A DNA stretch of 64,000 nucleotides from Candidatus Methylopumilus planktonicus (GCF_006364715.1 NZ_CP040984.1:1-64000), one strand, 5' to 3'; positions 27,636 to 37,852 are shown, counted from the stretch's first letter. Translations and numbers: made by a program. The notes: a model not told the origin generated them from the letters alone.

Positions 27636-28224
27636 ATATCTGATTCAATTTCAATTTAAGTTTATGTAACGCTTGTCCGCGATGACTAATTCGGTTTTTA
27701 ATGTCCGATGGTAATTCTGCCACAGCTTTTTCAGTCATATGATCTAAAAATAACGGGTCATAACCAAACCCCCCAGAGCCTCTGGGTGATTTTAAAATCT
27801 CTCCATGCCAGATACCTTCAGTAATAATAGGTTCAGGATCAAATTCATGTTTTACAAATACAATGACACAAGTGTAATGCGCTTTTCGATTTGACTCGTT
27901 TTCTAAACTTTTTAAAAGTTTTTCATTGTTTTTTTGATCCGATGAAGGCTCTCCTGCAAATCGAGCAGATAAAACGCCAGGTTTTCCATCGAGCGCATCC
28001 ACGCATATCCCTGAATCATCTGCGATTGCAGGTAGTTTTGATAAACGACTTGCATGCCTAGCTTTAATCAGCGCGTTCTCAAGGAAGGTATGGAAAGGCT
28101 CCTCAGTGGCATCAATTTTAAAATGCGATTGAGGAAGTATCTCAAGATTCATATCATCTAAGATCGATTGAATTTCGGTGAGTTTTTTGGCATTGCTTGT
28201 TGCAATGACGATTTGATTCTTCAT
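27628..28224 (-). CDS. rdgB: dITP/XTP pyrophosphatase (RdgB/HAM1)
   Basis: RdgB hydrolyses dITP, dXTP and ITP to the monophosphates and keeps deaminated purines out of DNA. The 198-residue length is standard. Motifs are IVIATSNAKKLTEIQSIL at the start, the catalytic AIADDSGICVDALDGKPGV, SARFAGE, and GSGGFGYDPLF. It follows rph after 4 bases, a pairing common in proteobacteria. Confidence 0.97.
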   Translation of the reverse strand: MKNQIVIATSNAKKLTEIQSILDDMNLEILPQSHFKIDATEEPFHTFLENALIKARHASRLSKLPAIADDSGICVDALDGKPGVLSARFAGEPSSDQKNNEKLLKSLENESNRKAHYTCVIVFVKHEFDPEPIITEGIWHGEILKSPRGSGGFGYDPLFLDHMTEKAVAELPSDIKNRISHRGQALHKLKLKLNQIYG

Positions 28225-28228
28225 GAAA

Positions 28229-28942
28229 TTACTTTAAAACGTTTTTTTGTAATTGAATGAGTTCTTTAATACCCTGCGCTGCAAGGTCAGACATTTGGCC
28301 CATCATTTCCCGCGAAAAAGGGTTACCTTCTGCAGTACCTTGAATTTCCACAAAACCGCCCGAGCCTGTCATCACGATATTCATGTCTGTGTCACAACTT
28401 GAATCTTCACTGTAATCCAAATCTAATAGTGGATTTCCTTGGTGGAGCCCTACAGAAATGGCTGCCACATAATCAATGAGCGGCGATTCTGAAATCAGTT
28501 TTTTATCCATTAAATGTTTAATGGCATCGTGCACTGCGACATAAGCTCCCGTAATACTGGCTGTGCGTGTGCCACCATCGGCTTGAATAACGTCACAATC
28601 AATTTGAATGGTACGTTCGCCCAGTTTTTTTAAATCAATAATCGCGCGTAAGCTCCGTCCAATAAGACGTTGTATTTCTTGAGTCCGACCGGATTGTTTT
28701 CCACGTGCCGCTTCTCTATCCATTCTAGATCCTGTCGATCTTGGCAGCATGCCATATTCAGCTGTTATCCAACCTTGACTTTGACCCTTTAAAAAAGAAG
28801 GGACTTTTTCATCAATACTTGCAGTGCAAAGCACATGCGTATCACCGAATTTAATCAAGACGGAGCCTTCAGCATGTTTTGTGTAATGCCTAATAATTTC
28901 AACCGGTCTTAATTGGTTGTGAGCGCGTTGATTTAATCTCAT
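28229..28942 (-). CDS. rph: Ribonuclease PH
   Basis: RNase PH trims tRNA 3' ends by phosphorolysis as a hexamer. The 237-residue protein shows the family marks: [68 protein letters not shown], and [19 protein letters not shown]. It heads the minus-strand run rph-rdgB-unknown-hemW and is divergent from yicC, as often seen in betaproteobacteria. Confidence 0.97.
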   Translation of the reverse strand: MRLNQRAHNQLRPVEIIRHYTKHAEGSVLIKFGDTHVLCTASIDEKVPSFLKGQSQGWITAEYGMLPRSTGSRMDREAARGKQSGRTQEIQRLIGRSLRAIIDLKKLGERTIQIDCDVIQADGGTRTASITGAYVAVHDAIKHLMDKKLISESPLIDYVAAISVGLHQGNPLLDLDYSEDSSCDTDMNIVMTGSGGFVEIQGTAEGNPFSREMMGQMSDLAAQGIKELIQLQKNVLK

Positions 28943-29075
28943 AGTCTTCTTCCTCGATAGAAGTCGTCATTATAAGCTAGCTTTAATTGATTGATATCTT
29001 GTCATTTAAAGGTTTTAGTCGCAAATGCAACTATAGATTGATAAAATGGCTCTTAAACATTGAATTGGATACCTT

Positions 29076-29942
29076 ATGGCTTTAAGTATGACCGGTTTTT
29101 CTTTTAAAGAAGCAGATACTCAGCAAGGTATTTTGCTCCTTGAATTTCGGTCTTTAAATAATCGATATCTAGAACTCCAGGTTAAATTGGATGAATCTTT
29201 AAGGTCATTCGAACCCATGATGCGCGACCTGATATCAGCCGAAATTAAAAGAGGTAAAGTAGATTGCAGAATCTATTTCAAATCTAAAACACATGCGCTT
29301 GATGTTAAAAATGTAGATCCGGTGAAGTTAAAACAACTCGCTAGTTCAGTCGATGAAATTGCAAAACATTTCCCCCATGTGCAACCGATTAATGCGCTCG
29401 ATATCTTAAAAACGAGCGAGATCATGCACGATCAATCAGTGGATATGAATTTGCTTGAACAAGATCTTAAAAAAAACCTCAAAGAAGCTTTATTAGAGAT
29501 TCAATTATCTAAAGCTCGCGAAGGTGAAAAATTACAAAAGATTTTATTGGATAAATTAAAAGATATTGAATTGCTTGTAGGTGAAGCTAAAAAAATATTA
29601 CCCGTTTTAATCAAAGATTATCAAACTAAAATTGAAAATAAGTTTAAGGAAGCTTTGATTGCGATCGATGATGATCGATTGAAGCAAGAGTTTCTTATTT
29701 TTATTCAAAAGATGGATATTGATGAAGAGCTTAATCGTATTACATCCCATATCGATGAAGTCAGGCGTTTACTTAAAACCGATGGCGCTATTGGTAAAAA
29801 ACTAGACTTTATGATGCAAGAACTAAATCGTGAGGCGAATACTTTAGGCTCGAAATCCATTTCACCTAAAACGTCACAAATATCCGTTGATTTAAAAGTT
29901 TTGATTGAGCAAATGCGCGAACAAATTCAGAATATTGAATAA
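29076..29942 (+). CDS. yicC: YicC family endoribonuclease
   Basis: The 288-residue product matches YicC: it begins MALSMTGFSFKE, has LLEFRSLNNRYLELQVKL, and ends with the DUF1732 region LDFMMQELNREANTLGSKS. E. coli YicC is reported to be an endoribonuclease acting on the small RNA RyhB. It opens the plus-strand cluster yicC-gmk-rpoZ-spoT-ridA-recG-ubiC with short gaps. A TAAAAT at 29042-29047 is a possible -10 box, without a good -35. Confidence 0.93.
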   Translation: MALSMTGFSFKEADTQQGILLLEFRSLNNRYLELQVKLDESLRSFEPMMRDLISAEIKRGKVDCRIYFKSKTHALDVKNVDPVKLKQLASSVDEIAKHFPHVQPINALDILKTSEIMHDQSVDMNLLEQDLKKNLKEALLEIQLSKAREGEKLQKILLDKLKDIELLVGEAKKILPVLIKDYQTKIENKFKEALIAIDDDRLKQEFLIFIQKMDIDEELNRITSHIDEVRRLLKTDGAIGKKLDFMMQELNREANTLGSKSISPKTSQISVDLKVLIEQMREQIQNIE

Positions 29943-29961
29943 TAACGACTAAAGAATATTT

Positions 29962-30573
29962 ATGAGCCAAGCCCATTTATTTATTATTGCAGCAGCTTCC
30001 GGTGCCGGCAAGACGACTCTTGTAAAAGCTCTATTAAATAAAGATAAAGATCTTCAAGCTTCTGTATCTCACACAACCCGCAAACCCAGGCCAGGTGAAG
30101 TCGATGGCGGGGATTATCATTTTGTTGATGAAGTGACCTTTTTAGATTTGAAGAGTAAAGGTGAGTTTTTAGAATCCGCTGAATGCCATGGCAGTATGTA
30201 TGGCACAAGTAAAAAATCAGTGCAGTTTATTCTCGATCAAAAGAAAGACGTCATTTTAGAAATCGACTGGCAAGGTGCCCAGGCTCTAAAGGCCCAATTT
30301 AAGGAGGCTGTTTCAATCTTTGTACTGCCACCTTCTGTTGAAACACTCGCAGAAAGATTAAACAGCCGCGGACACGACAGTGAAGAGACGATTGCCATGA
30401 GACTTGCGGTTGCGCGAGAAGAGATGAGCCATGTAGATGAGTTCGATTATGTTACAATCAATGATGACTTTGAAGTAGCGCTCCACGATCTTATGGCCAT
30501 TATTCGATCCACTCGATTGATGTGTCATATTCAGCTCACACGACATAGCCACTTAATTAAAAACTTGACTTGA
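29962..30573 (+). CDS. gmk: Guanylate kinase
   Basis: Gmk phosphorylates GMP to GDP using ATP. The 203 residues contain the P-loop [13 protein letters not shown], the GMP-binding segment [21 protein letters not shown], and [13 protein letters not shown]. Length is normal. It lies 19 bases after yicC and 16 bases before rpoZ; the gmk-rpoZ-spoT order is a conserved proteobacterial operon linking guanine nucleotides and the stringent response. Confidence 0.98.
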   Translation: MSQAHLFIIAAASGAGKTTLVKALLNKDKDLQASVSHTTRKPRPGEVDGGDYHFVDEVTFLDLKSKGEFLESAECHGSMYGTSKKSVQFILDQKKDVILEIDWQGAQALKAQFKEAVSIFVLPPSVETLAERLNSRGHDSEETIAMRLAVAREEMSHVDEFDYVTINDDFEVALHDLMAIIRSTRLMCHIQLTRHSHLIKNLT

Positions 30574-30589
30574 AATTTGGAGAAATAAC

Positions 30590-30805
30590 ATGGCACGAAT
30601 TACAGTAGATGATTGTTTAGAGATGATTCCTAATCGCTTTAAACTTACTTTAGCTGCCGCTTACCGCGCAAGGCAATTAGCCAATGGTGCTGAAGCATTA
30701 GTGAGCACTCATGGCTTAAGAGATAAGCCTACGGTATTAGCATTAAGAGAAATCGCAGCAGGTAAAGTCGGTCTTGATATCTTAAATAGAAAAACAACAT
30801 ACTAA
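30590..30805 (+). CDS. rpoZ: RNA polymerase omega subunit
   Basis: Omega assists assembly of RNA polymerase and is one of the ppGpp-binding sites in proteobacteria. The 71-residue product begins [20 protein letters not shown] and continues with [16 protein letters not shown], both diagnostic. A GGAGAAATAAC ribosome-binding region precedes the ATG. It sits between gmk and the ppGpp synthetase/hydrolase gene. Confidence 0.97.
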   Translation: MARITVDDCLEMIPNRFKLTLAAAYRARQLANGAEALVSTHGLRDKPTVLALREIAAGKVGLDILNRKTTY

Positions 30806-30816
30806 ATTCTTAAACA

Positions 30817-30829
30817 GGGCTTAAAGCCC
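30817..30829 (+). other. GC-rich hairpin between rpoZ and spoT
   Basis: GGGCTT at 30817-30822 and AAGCCC at 30824-30829 are an inverted repeat. No T-tract follows, so it is not an intrinsic terminator; it may be an RNA-processing or stabilising hairpin inside the operon. Confidence 0.4.
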
Positions 30830-30847
30830 CCTCTAGAGAACAAGACC

Positions 30848-33049
30848 ATGGCTAGTACCGCTCATTTTAATAAAGCGGATGCTCAAAAAACACCGCCACT
30901 TCCGTTACTGCCCGTCGATAACGAAGCGTCTGAACTCACAATCCTTCTTAAAGCTTATTTAAAAACGAAAGACATCCAGAAGATATGGGATGCCTATCGA
31001 TTTAGCGAAGAAGCACATCACGGCCAATCGAGAAGAAGTGGTGAGCCTTATATTGTCCACCCTGTTGCTGTGGCATGTACTTTAGCTAAACTTCATCTTG
31101 ATGCCCCTACGATTCTTGCGGCTCTTCTTCATGATGTTGTTGAAGATACGACTATTACCAATAAAGAAATTGAAAAGAAATTTGGTAAACAAGTCTCCGT
31201 GCTAGTCGACGGTTTATCCAAACTCGATAAAATTGAATTTCAAGATGCGACAGAAGCTCAAGCCGAAAATTTTAGAAAAATGTTATTGGCGATGTCAAAT
31301 GACGTCCGTGTCATTTTAGTCAAGTTAGCTGATCGTCTTCATAATATGCAAACGTTAGATGTTTTAAGACCTGAAAAACAAAAACGTATCGCGCAAGAAA
31401 CTCACGATATTTATGCGCCTATTGCAAATCGATTAGGTTTAAATAGCATTTATCAAGAGCTTGAAGATTTAAGTTTTAAATACCTCTATCCCATGCGCTA
31501 TCGCGCGATTCAAAAAGCCATGAAAGCTTCTCGAGGTAATCGTCGTGAAGTCGTTGAGAAAATTACAGCAGCGATCCATCAAAAATTAACTGAAATAAAA
31601 ATGGATACTGAGGTTTCGGGGCGAGAGAAGAATACTTATAGCATTTATAAAAAGATGAGCGAAAAAAGCATGTCTTTTGCACAAATCAATGACATTTATG
31701 CCTTTAGGATTATTGTAAAAGAAGCGAATGATGCCTATTCTGCACTAGGCGCATTACATAGCTTATATAAACCTCTTCCAGGCAAATTTAAAGATTACAT
31801 TGCCATTCCAAAAGCGAATGGCTATCAATCGCTACATACAAGTTTATTTGGACCTTTCGGCACACCCATTGAAGTACAAATTCGTAGTGAAAAAATGCAC
31901 AAACTGGCAGAAGCAGGTGTTGCAGCGCATTGGCTTTATAAAACCAAAGACGCACACTTGACTGAACTTCAACAACAAACACATCAATGGTTAAAACGTC
32001 TTTTAGAAATTCAATCAGATAGTGCCGATTCGCTGGAATTCTTAGAGCATTTAAAAGTCGATCTCTTCCCTGACGAGGTTTATGTATTCACTCCTAAAGG
32101 AAAAATACTAGCATTACCAAAAGGTTCAACTGCTGTTGACTTTGCATACGCGGTGCATAGTGATGTGGGTAATTGTTGTGTAGCTGCAAAATACAATCAA
32201 GAGCTCGTTCCTCTTCGTGCTGAAGTCCATAATGGCGATCACATAGAAATTATTACAGCCCCTTTAGCTAAACCTAATCCTGCATGGCTTAACTTTGTGA
32301 TTACAGGAAAAGCAAGATCACATATTAGACAATATTTAAAATCGATTGAATCAGAAGAGTCTTCAAGACTTGGCGAAGGCATGCTTAATCAAGCACTCAA
32401 GGCACTTCATATCAGCCCTTCATCTGTCAAAGAATCTCATTGGAAAAAATTAATCAGTGATTATGGCGTTAAAACCAAAGAAGAGATTTTGGCTGAAATT
32501 GGCTTGGGAAAACGTATGAACGTGATGGTGGCTCATCAATTGATTAGTTTTATGGATGGCGTGAGTCATGTTAAGGGCAAGCATAAGCAATTAGATGTCA
32601 TCACTATTAAAGGCTCTGAAAGCATGGCGATTCAATTGGCAACATGCTGTCATCCAATTCCAGGCGATCCTATTTTAGGATTTATTAACAAAGATAAAGG
32701 ACTTGTTGTTCACACTCATGATTGCTTAGCGATTCGTAAATTTAAACTTGATCCTGATAAATGGCTTGATGTTGAGTGGGACCCTAGTCCAGATCGATTA
32801 TTCAAAGTCAATTTACAAATTATGGTATTAAATGGGCGTGGAATGCTCGCTAAAATTTCATCCGTGATTGCAGAATCAGATTCAAATATTGATAATGTGA
32901 ATGTTGAAGAACCTGATGGCGGACATTTTGTAAATGTGAACTTTATTGTGCAAGTGCATAACCGTATTCATTTGGCAGATCTCATGCGAAACTTAAGAAA
33001 GATTAGTGATATTTCTAGAATTAGCCGCGTCAAGATGAAAACCTTCTAA
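30848..33049 (+). CDS. spoT: Bifunctional (p)ppGpp synthetase/hydrolase (SpoT/Rsh)
   Basis: A 733-residue long RelA-SpoT homolog that makes and degrades ppGpp. The HD hydrolase domain (about 50-200) is intact, with HGQSRRSGEPYIVHPVAVA and LLHDVVEDT carrying the metal ligands. The synthetase domain has SGREKNTYSIYKKM and YQSLHTSLFGPFG. A TGS domain follows (VFTPKGKILALPKGSTAVDF), then a zinc-finger/helical region with CCHPIPGDPI, and a C-terminal ACT domain. Both catalytic domains appear functional, but whether the synthetase is active must be tested. No second RelA is in the window. Confidence 0.95.
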   Translation: MASTAHFNKADAQKTPPLPLLPVDNEASELTILLKAYLKTKDIQKIWDAYRFSEEAHHGQSRRSGEPYIVHPVAVACTLAKLHLDAPTILAALLHDVVEDTTITNKEIEKKFGKQVSVLVDGLSKLDKIEFQDATEAQAENFRKMLLAMSNDVRVILVKLADRLHNMQTLDVLRPEKQKRIAQETHDIYAPIANRLGLNSIYQELEDLSFKYLYPMRYRAIQKAMKASRGNRREVVEKITAAIHQKLTEIKMDTEVSGREKNTYSIYKKMSEKSMSFAQINDIYAFRIIVKEANDAYSALGALHSLYKPLPGKFKDYIAIPKANGYQSLHTSLFGPFGTPIEVQIRSEKMHKLAEAGVAAHWLYKTKDAHLTELQQQTHQWLKRLLEIQSDSADSLEFLEHLKVDLFPDEVYVFTPKGKILALPKGSTAVDFAYAVHSDVGNCCVAAKYNQELVPLRAEVHNGDHIEIITAPLAKPNPAWLNFVITGKARSHIRQYLKSIESEESSRLGEGMLNQALKALHISPSSVKESHWKKLISDYGVKTKEEILAEIGLGKRMNVMVAHQLISFMDGVSHVKGKHKQLDVITIKGSESMAIQLATCCHPIPGDPILGFINKDKGLVVHTHDCLAIRKFKLDPDKWLDVEWDPSPDRLFKVNLQIMVLNGRGMLAKISSVIAESDSNIDNVNVEEPDGGHFVNVNFIVQVHNRIHLADLMRNLRKISDISRISRVKMKTF

Positions 33050-33080
33050 GCAACTTATTAAAAAAAGAAAGATTTAAGAA

Positions 33081-33458
33081 ATGACAAAAGAAATTATTCA
33101 AACTAAACATGCCCCAGAAGCGATTGGTACCTATTCTCAAGCGGTCAAAACAGGTAATACTATTTACTTGTCAGGACAAATTGCACTCGATCCCGAATCT
33201 ATGAAGTTAGTTGAGGGCATTGAGGCACAAATCCATCAAGTATTTAAGAATTTAAAATCAGTCGTTGAGGCTTCTGGCGCTCAATTAAGTGACATCGTTA
33301 AAATTAATATCTATCTAACAGATTTGTCGCATTTTGCTTTGGTCAATACGGTCATGGGTGAATATTTTACAAAGCCCTATCCAGCAAGAGCTGCAGTAGG
33401 TGTTGCATCATTACCTAGAAATGCACTTATCGAAGCTGATGGTGTTGTTGTTATTTAA
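33081..33458 (+). CDS. ridA: RidA family enamine/imine deaminase
   Basis: RidA hydrolyses reactive enamine/imine intermediates such as 2-aminoacrylate formed by PLP enzymes. The 125-residue product has the YjgF/YER057c/UK114 marks: [20 protein letters not shown] at the start, [10 protein letters not shown], and the C-terminal [20 protein letters not shown], including the substrate-binding arginine in PARAA. It is a trimer in known cases. It sits between spoT and recG in the same transcription unit. Confidence 0.95.
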   Translation: MTKEIIQTKHAPEAIGTYSQAVKTGNTIYLSGQIALDPESMKLVEGIEAQIHQVFKNLKSVVEASGAQLSDIVKINIYLTDLSHFALVNTVMGEYFTKPYPARAAVGVASLPRNALIEADGVVVI

Positions 33459-33477
33459 ACTATAAGAGTATTTCAAT

Positions 33478-35541
33478 CTGACTTCTCTAGCTGAGCTTAA
33501 GCTCTTTACCCCTTCAGTATTAAATAAGCTCAAAAAGTTGGGCCTTGAAGATGTCTTTAGTTTAGTCATGCATCTTCCCATTCGTTATATTGACGAAACG
33601 ATTGTCACACCTATTTGTGATATTCAAATGGGCGTACTATCTCAAATAGAAGCAGAAGTTGTTAGAGCTGAAATTGTTTATAAACCTAAAAAAATGCTTA
33701 TCGTACAAGTCAAAGATGTATCTGGTAGTTTACAGCTTCGATTTTTACATTTTTATCCAAGCCAAATGAAGATGTTTGAGACAGGCTCTCGTATTCGTGT
33801 TTTAGGAGAAGCACGCCATAATTTATTTGCCTTCGAGATGATTCATCCCCAATGCAAACCGATAAAAGAAGGTGATCTATTACCAGACGTATTAACACCG
33901 ATTTATTCATTGGTTGCAGGCGTGGGACAAAAAACAGTTAAAGATGCGATTCACAAATTATTTATTCACTTTGACTTAAAAAATTATTTAAAAGATTCAT
34001 TTTTACCAACGATTTATGAGAAATTGCGCTTACCAAATCTTTATGAAAGTTTAAAAAGCATTCACCACCCAAAAGATTTTAAAGAAGTTACAAGCCATGA
34101 GACTTTCACAAGCAAAGCTTATCAAAGAATTATCTTTGATGAATTTTTAGCGCAACAATTATCTTTAAGGTCTAATTATTTAATAAGGCGAGCACTCACA
34201 GCTACGCCATTAAAAGCCAAAAATAAACTCACAACTATTTTTATGGATAAGCTTGAATTTGAGTTAACCGGAGCGCAAAAAAAAGTCGTTCAAGAAATTA
34301 AAAATGATCTTGAAAAAAATTATCCGATGCAAAGACTTTTACAGGGTGATGTAGGCAGCGGTAAAACAGTAGTAGCAACAATCGCAGCTTTACAAGTGAT
34401 CGAAAATGGAAGTCAGGTAGCTTTTATGGCGCCTACTGAAATTTTAGCGGAACAACATTATCGAAAACTGACCGGGTGGTTAATCCCTTTAAATATAAAA
34501 GTTGCATGGCTAACAGGTAGCCAGTCAAAAAAAGACCGAGAGACTTCTTTAAGTATGACCCAATCCGGAGAAGCAAATATTGTAGTGGGTACACATGCAC
34601 TTTTTCAAGACCATGTCATTTTTAAAAAGTTAGGCTTAAGTATTATTGATGAACAACATCGATTTGGTGTTGAACAAAGATTAGCGTTACGAAAAAAAGG
34701 TGAATTAAATAAAGCAATTGAGCCGCACCAGCTAATGATGAGTGCTACGCCCATTCCCAGAACACTTTCCATGAGTTTTTTTGCAGATCTTGATGTATCC
34801 GTTATTGATGAATTACCTAAAGGTCGCGAAGCGATTGTGACAAAACTATTCTCAGAGGATCGACGCAATGAAATTTTAAAGAGAGTTCATGAGGTATGTC
34901 ATGCCGGAGCCCAAGTTTACTGGGTATGCCCTTTGATTGAAGAGAGTGAAGTGTTGCAACTTCAAACTGCTGAAGAAACGTATTTAAATATGCAGTCTCA
35001 TTTTAAAGATTTAAAAGTAGGCTTAGTCCATGGGCGAATGAAATCATCAGAAAAACAAAAAGTCATGTCTGATTTTGTGAAGGGAGGCATTCAATTACTA
35101 GTAGCAACTACAGTAATTGAAGTGGGTGTTGATGTTCCCAATGCGACATTAATGATCATTGAAAATGCTGAGCGCATGGGGCTTTCACAATTACACCAGC
35201 TTCGAGGACGCGTAGGACGCGGCACACTAAAAAGCACATGTATCTTATTGTTCCAGAAAAAATTATCAGATCTTGCAAGACAGAGACTCAAAGTGATTTT
35301 TGAAAATACGGATGGCTTCATCATTGCCCAAGAGGATTTAAATATAAGAGGGCCTGGAGAATTTTTAGGCGTGCGACAAAGTGGAGTGCCTATGTTACGT
35401 ATTGCAAATCTCAATCGCGATTTTAAATTATTAGAAGAAGCTAAAACGATCGCTGATCAATTATTAGAAGATTATCCAGAAGCCTCTCATCTTCATTTAA
35501 AGCGCTGGCTAAGTCATGCAAATGAAAGAGTCAAGGTATAA
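33478..35541 (+). CDS. recG: ATP-dependent DNA helicase RecG, probable CTG start
   Basis: RecG remodels stalled replication forks and branched DNA. The product has the N-terminal wedge/OB region, the helicase motifs GDVGSGKTVVA (Walker A) and IIDEQHRFGVEQR (DEQH), and VIEVGVDVPNATLMIIE in the second RecA domain. There is no in-frame ATG or GTG near the N-terminus. Starting at the TTG at 33538 would lose the conserved segment LTSLAELKLFTPSVLNKLKK, which matches the RecG N-terminus. The frame is open from 33466, and the best start is CTG at 33478, with AGAG about 9 bases upstream. That gives 688 residues against 693 in E. coli. The start codon remains a prediction. Confidence 0.88.
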   Translation: MTSLAELKLFTPSVLNKLKKLGLEDVFSLVMHLPIRYIDETIVTPICDIQMGVLSQIEAEVVRAEIVYKPKKMLIVQVKDVSGSLQLRFLHFYPSQMKMFETGSRIRVLGEARHNLFAFEMIHPQCKPIKEGDLLPDVLTPIYSLVAGVGQKTVKDAIHKLFIHFDLKNYLKDSFLPTIYEKLRLPNLYESLKSIHHPKDFKEVTSHETFTSKAYQRIIFDEFLAQQLSLRSNYLIRRALTATPLKAKNKLTTIFMDKLEFELTGAQKKVVQEIKNDLEKNYPMQRLLQGDVGSGKTVVATIAALQVIENGSQVAFMAPTEILAEQHYRKLTGWLIPLNIKVAWLTGSQSKKDRETSLSMTQSGEANIVVGTHALFQDHVIFKKLGLSIIDEQHRFGVEQRLALRKKGELNKAIEPHQLMMSATPIPRTLSMSFFADLDVSVIDELPKGREAIVTKLFSEDRRNEILKRVHEVCHAGAQVYWVCPLIEESEVLQLQTAEETYLNMQSHFKDLKVGLVHGRMKSSEKQKVMSDFVKGGIQLLVATTVIEVGVDVPNATLMIIENAERMGLSQLHQLRGRVGRGTLKSTCILLFQKKLSDLARQRLKVIFENTDGFIIAQEDLNIRGPGEFLGVRQSGVPMLRIANLNRDFKLLEEAKTIADQLLEDYPEASHLHLKRWLSHANERVKV

Positions 35542-35543
35542 CC

Positions 35544-36005
35544 ATGACTTGGCTAATATCACCTAAAGTTGAAGGCAATGAGTTATCGTGGCTGACAGAA
35601 GAAGGATCTTTAACGGAGCGACTAAAAAAGGAGTTTGATGAAGTTAAAGTTGAAATTGTGTATGAAGGTGTTTATTTATTAGATAAAACCTTTTACACGC
35701 GAGAGGTTATCTTAAAGAGTAACGATAAGCCAAGGGTATTTGCTAGAACCCTAGTTAAGGAAGATGATTTACTTCAGGCTTGGAGTTCTCTCAAAAATTT
35801 GGGCGATCAATCATTAGCCACAATTTTATTTGATTCAGCAGAAATAAAAAAAATCTCAGTATTCTATAAGGAGTTATTTTTAGGTAATTCTTTGTTTGAT
35901 CATGTCAGTTCAATAAGCCCAACTCATAAAAAGTCTTTATGGGCTAGGAAGTCATCATGGGAAAAAGAAGGCGCTCATCTTGACCTGATAGAAATCTTCT
36001 TATAA
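35544..36005 (+). CDS. ubiC: Chorismate pyruvate-lyase
   Basis: UbiC converts chorismate to 4-hydroxybenzoate and pyruvate, the first committed step of ubiquinone synthesis. The 153-residue product matches by GSLTERLKKEF near the start, the arginine motifs YTREVILK and FARTLVKED, LWARKSSW, and a C-terminal LIEIFL with the catalytic-site glutamate. It starts 2 bases after recG. The next step, UbiA, is normally adjacent, but here ubiA lies 12 kb away on the other side of the secretion cassette. Confidence 0.92.
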   Translation: MTWLISPKVEGNELSWLTEEGSLTERLKKEFDEVKVEIVYEGVYLLDKTFYTREVILKSNDKPRVFARTLVKEDDLLQAWSSLKNLGDQSLATILFDSAEIKKISVFYKELFLGNSLFDHVSSISPTHKKSLWARKSSWEKEGAHLDLIEIFL

Positions 36006-36093
36006 AGTCCAGATTTGTAAATTATAGTTGGCAGAAATTTGTTTTGATTCACTTTATAGTGGAGCTTGCGTAAATTATGTCTTTTAAAAGCCA
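36006..36093. other. Gap between ubiC and the secretion cassette
   Basis: This 88-base AT-rich gap marks the left border of the accessory region. It contains the small palindrome CACTTTATAGTG at 36050-36061 and several loosely promoter-like hexamers, but no confident promoter, no tRNA fragment, and no repeat matching the right border at 48181-48212. Confidence 0.5.
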
Positions 36094-37818
36094 ATGAAAA
36101 TTAGAGATTTATCTTTATATTATGTGTTTCTCGCTTCCCTATTGGGCAGTCAAATTGCATTTGCTGTGGATGCTGGTGATCAGCTTAATCAAATTGAGCG
36201 TAATCAAAAAAAGAAAGAACCTCTTAAGACCCCTCCTCGCATTGAAGAAGATAAAGAAACACCTAAACCGAAATCTCAAGGAGCTACTTTTAAGGTTGTC
36301 AGCTTTTCATTTGAAGGTAATAAGCTTCTTTCGTCAAATGAACTTCAAGCTTTTTTAAAAGAGTATTTAAATCGTGAAATTACACTTGAAGAATTAAAGC
36401 TAGCAGTTGATTCATTAAGTGTTGTATATAAAGATAAAGGCTATCTAGCTACAGCCTCATTGCCTAAGCAAGATATCACCGAAGGTAATGTAAAAATTAT
36501 TATCATTGAGGCCAAATTTGGTGGCGCTCAATTACAGCCTGATCCAAATAAAACATATCGAATTCACCCTGAAATTATTCAGAAATTTATTGAGTATAGT
36601 AATAAAAAAGGCGAAGTATTAAATTTAAATGCCCTTAATAGGGCCGTATTAATTGCTGATGAATTACCCGGAGCGTCTGTAACTCAATCATTACAATCAG
36701 GAACTAGAGATGGTGAAACAGATTCACTTTTAAATATTAACAATGAACCTAATTATGTCGCTATGTTATCAGCTGATAATTATGGTTCACGTGCAACTGG
36801 CACACTGAGGTATCAAGCAAATGCATCATTTTTAAGCCCTCTAGGTGTAGGCGACCGAATTGATTTAGGCCTACTTCACTCCAAAGGCACAGATTATGCG
36901 AGATTGTCCTTTAATAGACCTATAGGATATTCCGGACTACGCATGGGTATCAATGCGAGCGCGCTTAAATATGATGTTATCGCTGGTGCTGCTTTATCTC
37001 TAAATCCAGAAGGCACTGCTGAAACTGCTCAAATTGAAGCAAGTTATCCAGTCTATCGTTCTAGAGCTTTTGATTTAAGCATATCTTCTTTTTTAGAAAG
37101 AAAACATTTTAGGAATAAAGCTCAAGAAGCTGTGGAAAGTAATTACTTTATTGACTTATTTAATGTAGGGAGCTCTCTTAATCATAAAAATACTTTATTT
37201 GTCGCAGGTGAAACATCTGCATCAATTGATTTAGATCTCGGATATGCAAATTACGAGGACTCGCCTTTAGCGTTTCAGACATCTAAAATTGAAGAGGGTA
37301 CTAAGGGAAGATTTAATCGTTTGAGATGGAACATCAACAATACCCAGTTCTTTACTGAAACGATTAGCTCTGTCTTAAAATTTAGTGGCCAATTATCGGA
37401 TAGTAATTTAGATTCATCACAGAAATTTTATCTTGGAGGTGCATCGGGTGTCAGAGCTTATCCTACAAGCGAAGGCTCAGGTAGCGAAGGTTATTTATTA
37501 AGTGCAGCTTTGCATAAAGAATTATCAGCAAACCTTACAGCAATAGGATTCTATGATTATGGTTTTGCAAGACAATATATTGATAATACAAATAACTCTA
37601 CAGGCCTAGAAAATGCAACTGGTAAAAATAGTTTTAATATGAAAGGTTATGGCACATCTATTGAGTGGACTGGTTTTGTAGGCTCTTATCGGTCAACACT
37701 TTCAGCAATATGGTCAAGACGTATTGGAAATAATCCAAACCCTCAAGTAGATGGCACGGATTCTGATGGAACTAAGCATAGCAATTTTTATTGGCTTAAA
37801 GCTTCAATAGTTTTCTAG
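36094..37818 (+). CDS. Two-partner secretion transporter TpsB (ShlB/FhaC/HecB family)
   Basis: A 574-residue outer-membrane transporter. It has a signal peptide (about 1-24), a charged Pro/Lys linker (35-65), a POTRA domain (FKVVSFSFEGNKLLSSNELQ onward), and a 16-strand-type barrel. The Omp85-superfamily lid-lock motif appears as GVRAYPTSEG near residue 452. It ends with a terminal Phe (ASIVF), as expected for an outer-membrane barrel. The partner exoprotein gene lies 0.8 kb downstream with a TetR gene in between, so this transporter most likely exports that protein. Confidence 0.92.
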   Translation: MKIRDLSLYYVFLASLLGSQIAFAVDAGDQLNQIERNQKKKEPLKTPPRIEEDKETPKPKSQGATFKVVSFSFEGNKLLSSNELQAFLKEYLNREITLEELKLAVDSLSVVYKDKGYLATASLPKQDITEGNVKIIIIEAKFGGAQLQPDPNKTYRIHPEIIQKFIEYSNKKGEVLNLNALNRAVLIADELPGASVTQSLQSGTRDGETDSLLNINNEPNYVAMLSADNYGSRATGTLRYQANASFLSPLGVGDRIDLGLLHSKGTDYARLSFNRPIGYSGLRMGINASALKYDVIAGAALSLNPEGTAETAQIEASYPVYRSRAFDLSISSFLERKHFRNKAQEAVESNYFIDLFNVGSSLNHKNTLFVAGETSASIDLDLGYANYEDSPLAFQTSKIEEGTKGRFNRLRWNINNTQFFTETISSVLKFSGQLSDSNLDSSQKFYLGGASGVRAYPTSEGSGSEGYLLSAALHKELSANLTAIGFYDYGFARQYIDNTNNSTGLENATGKNSFNMKGYGTSIEWTGFVGSYRSTLSAIWSRRIGNNPNPQVDGTDSDGTKHSNFYWLKASIVF

Positions 37819-37852
37819 TCTTAAAATACTCTAAGACAAAGAATTTTTACAA

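Noticed and set aside
36028..36049. Possible sigma-54 promoter (TTGGCA...) upstream of tpsB
   Set aside because: The required GG to GC spacing of the -24/-12 elements is not met.
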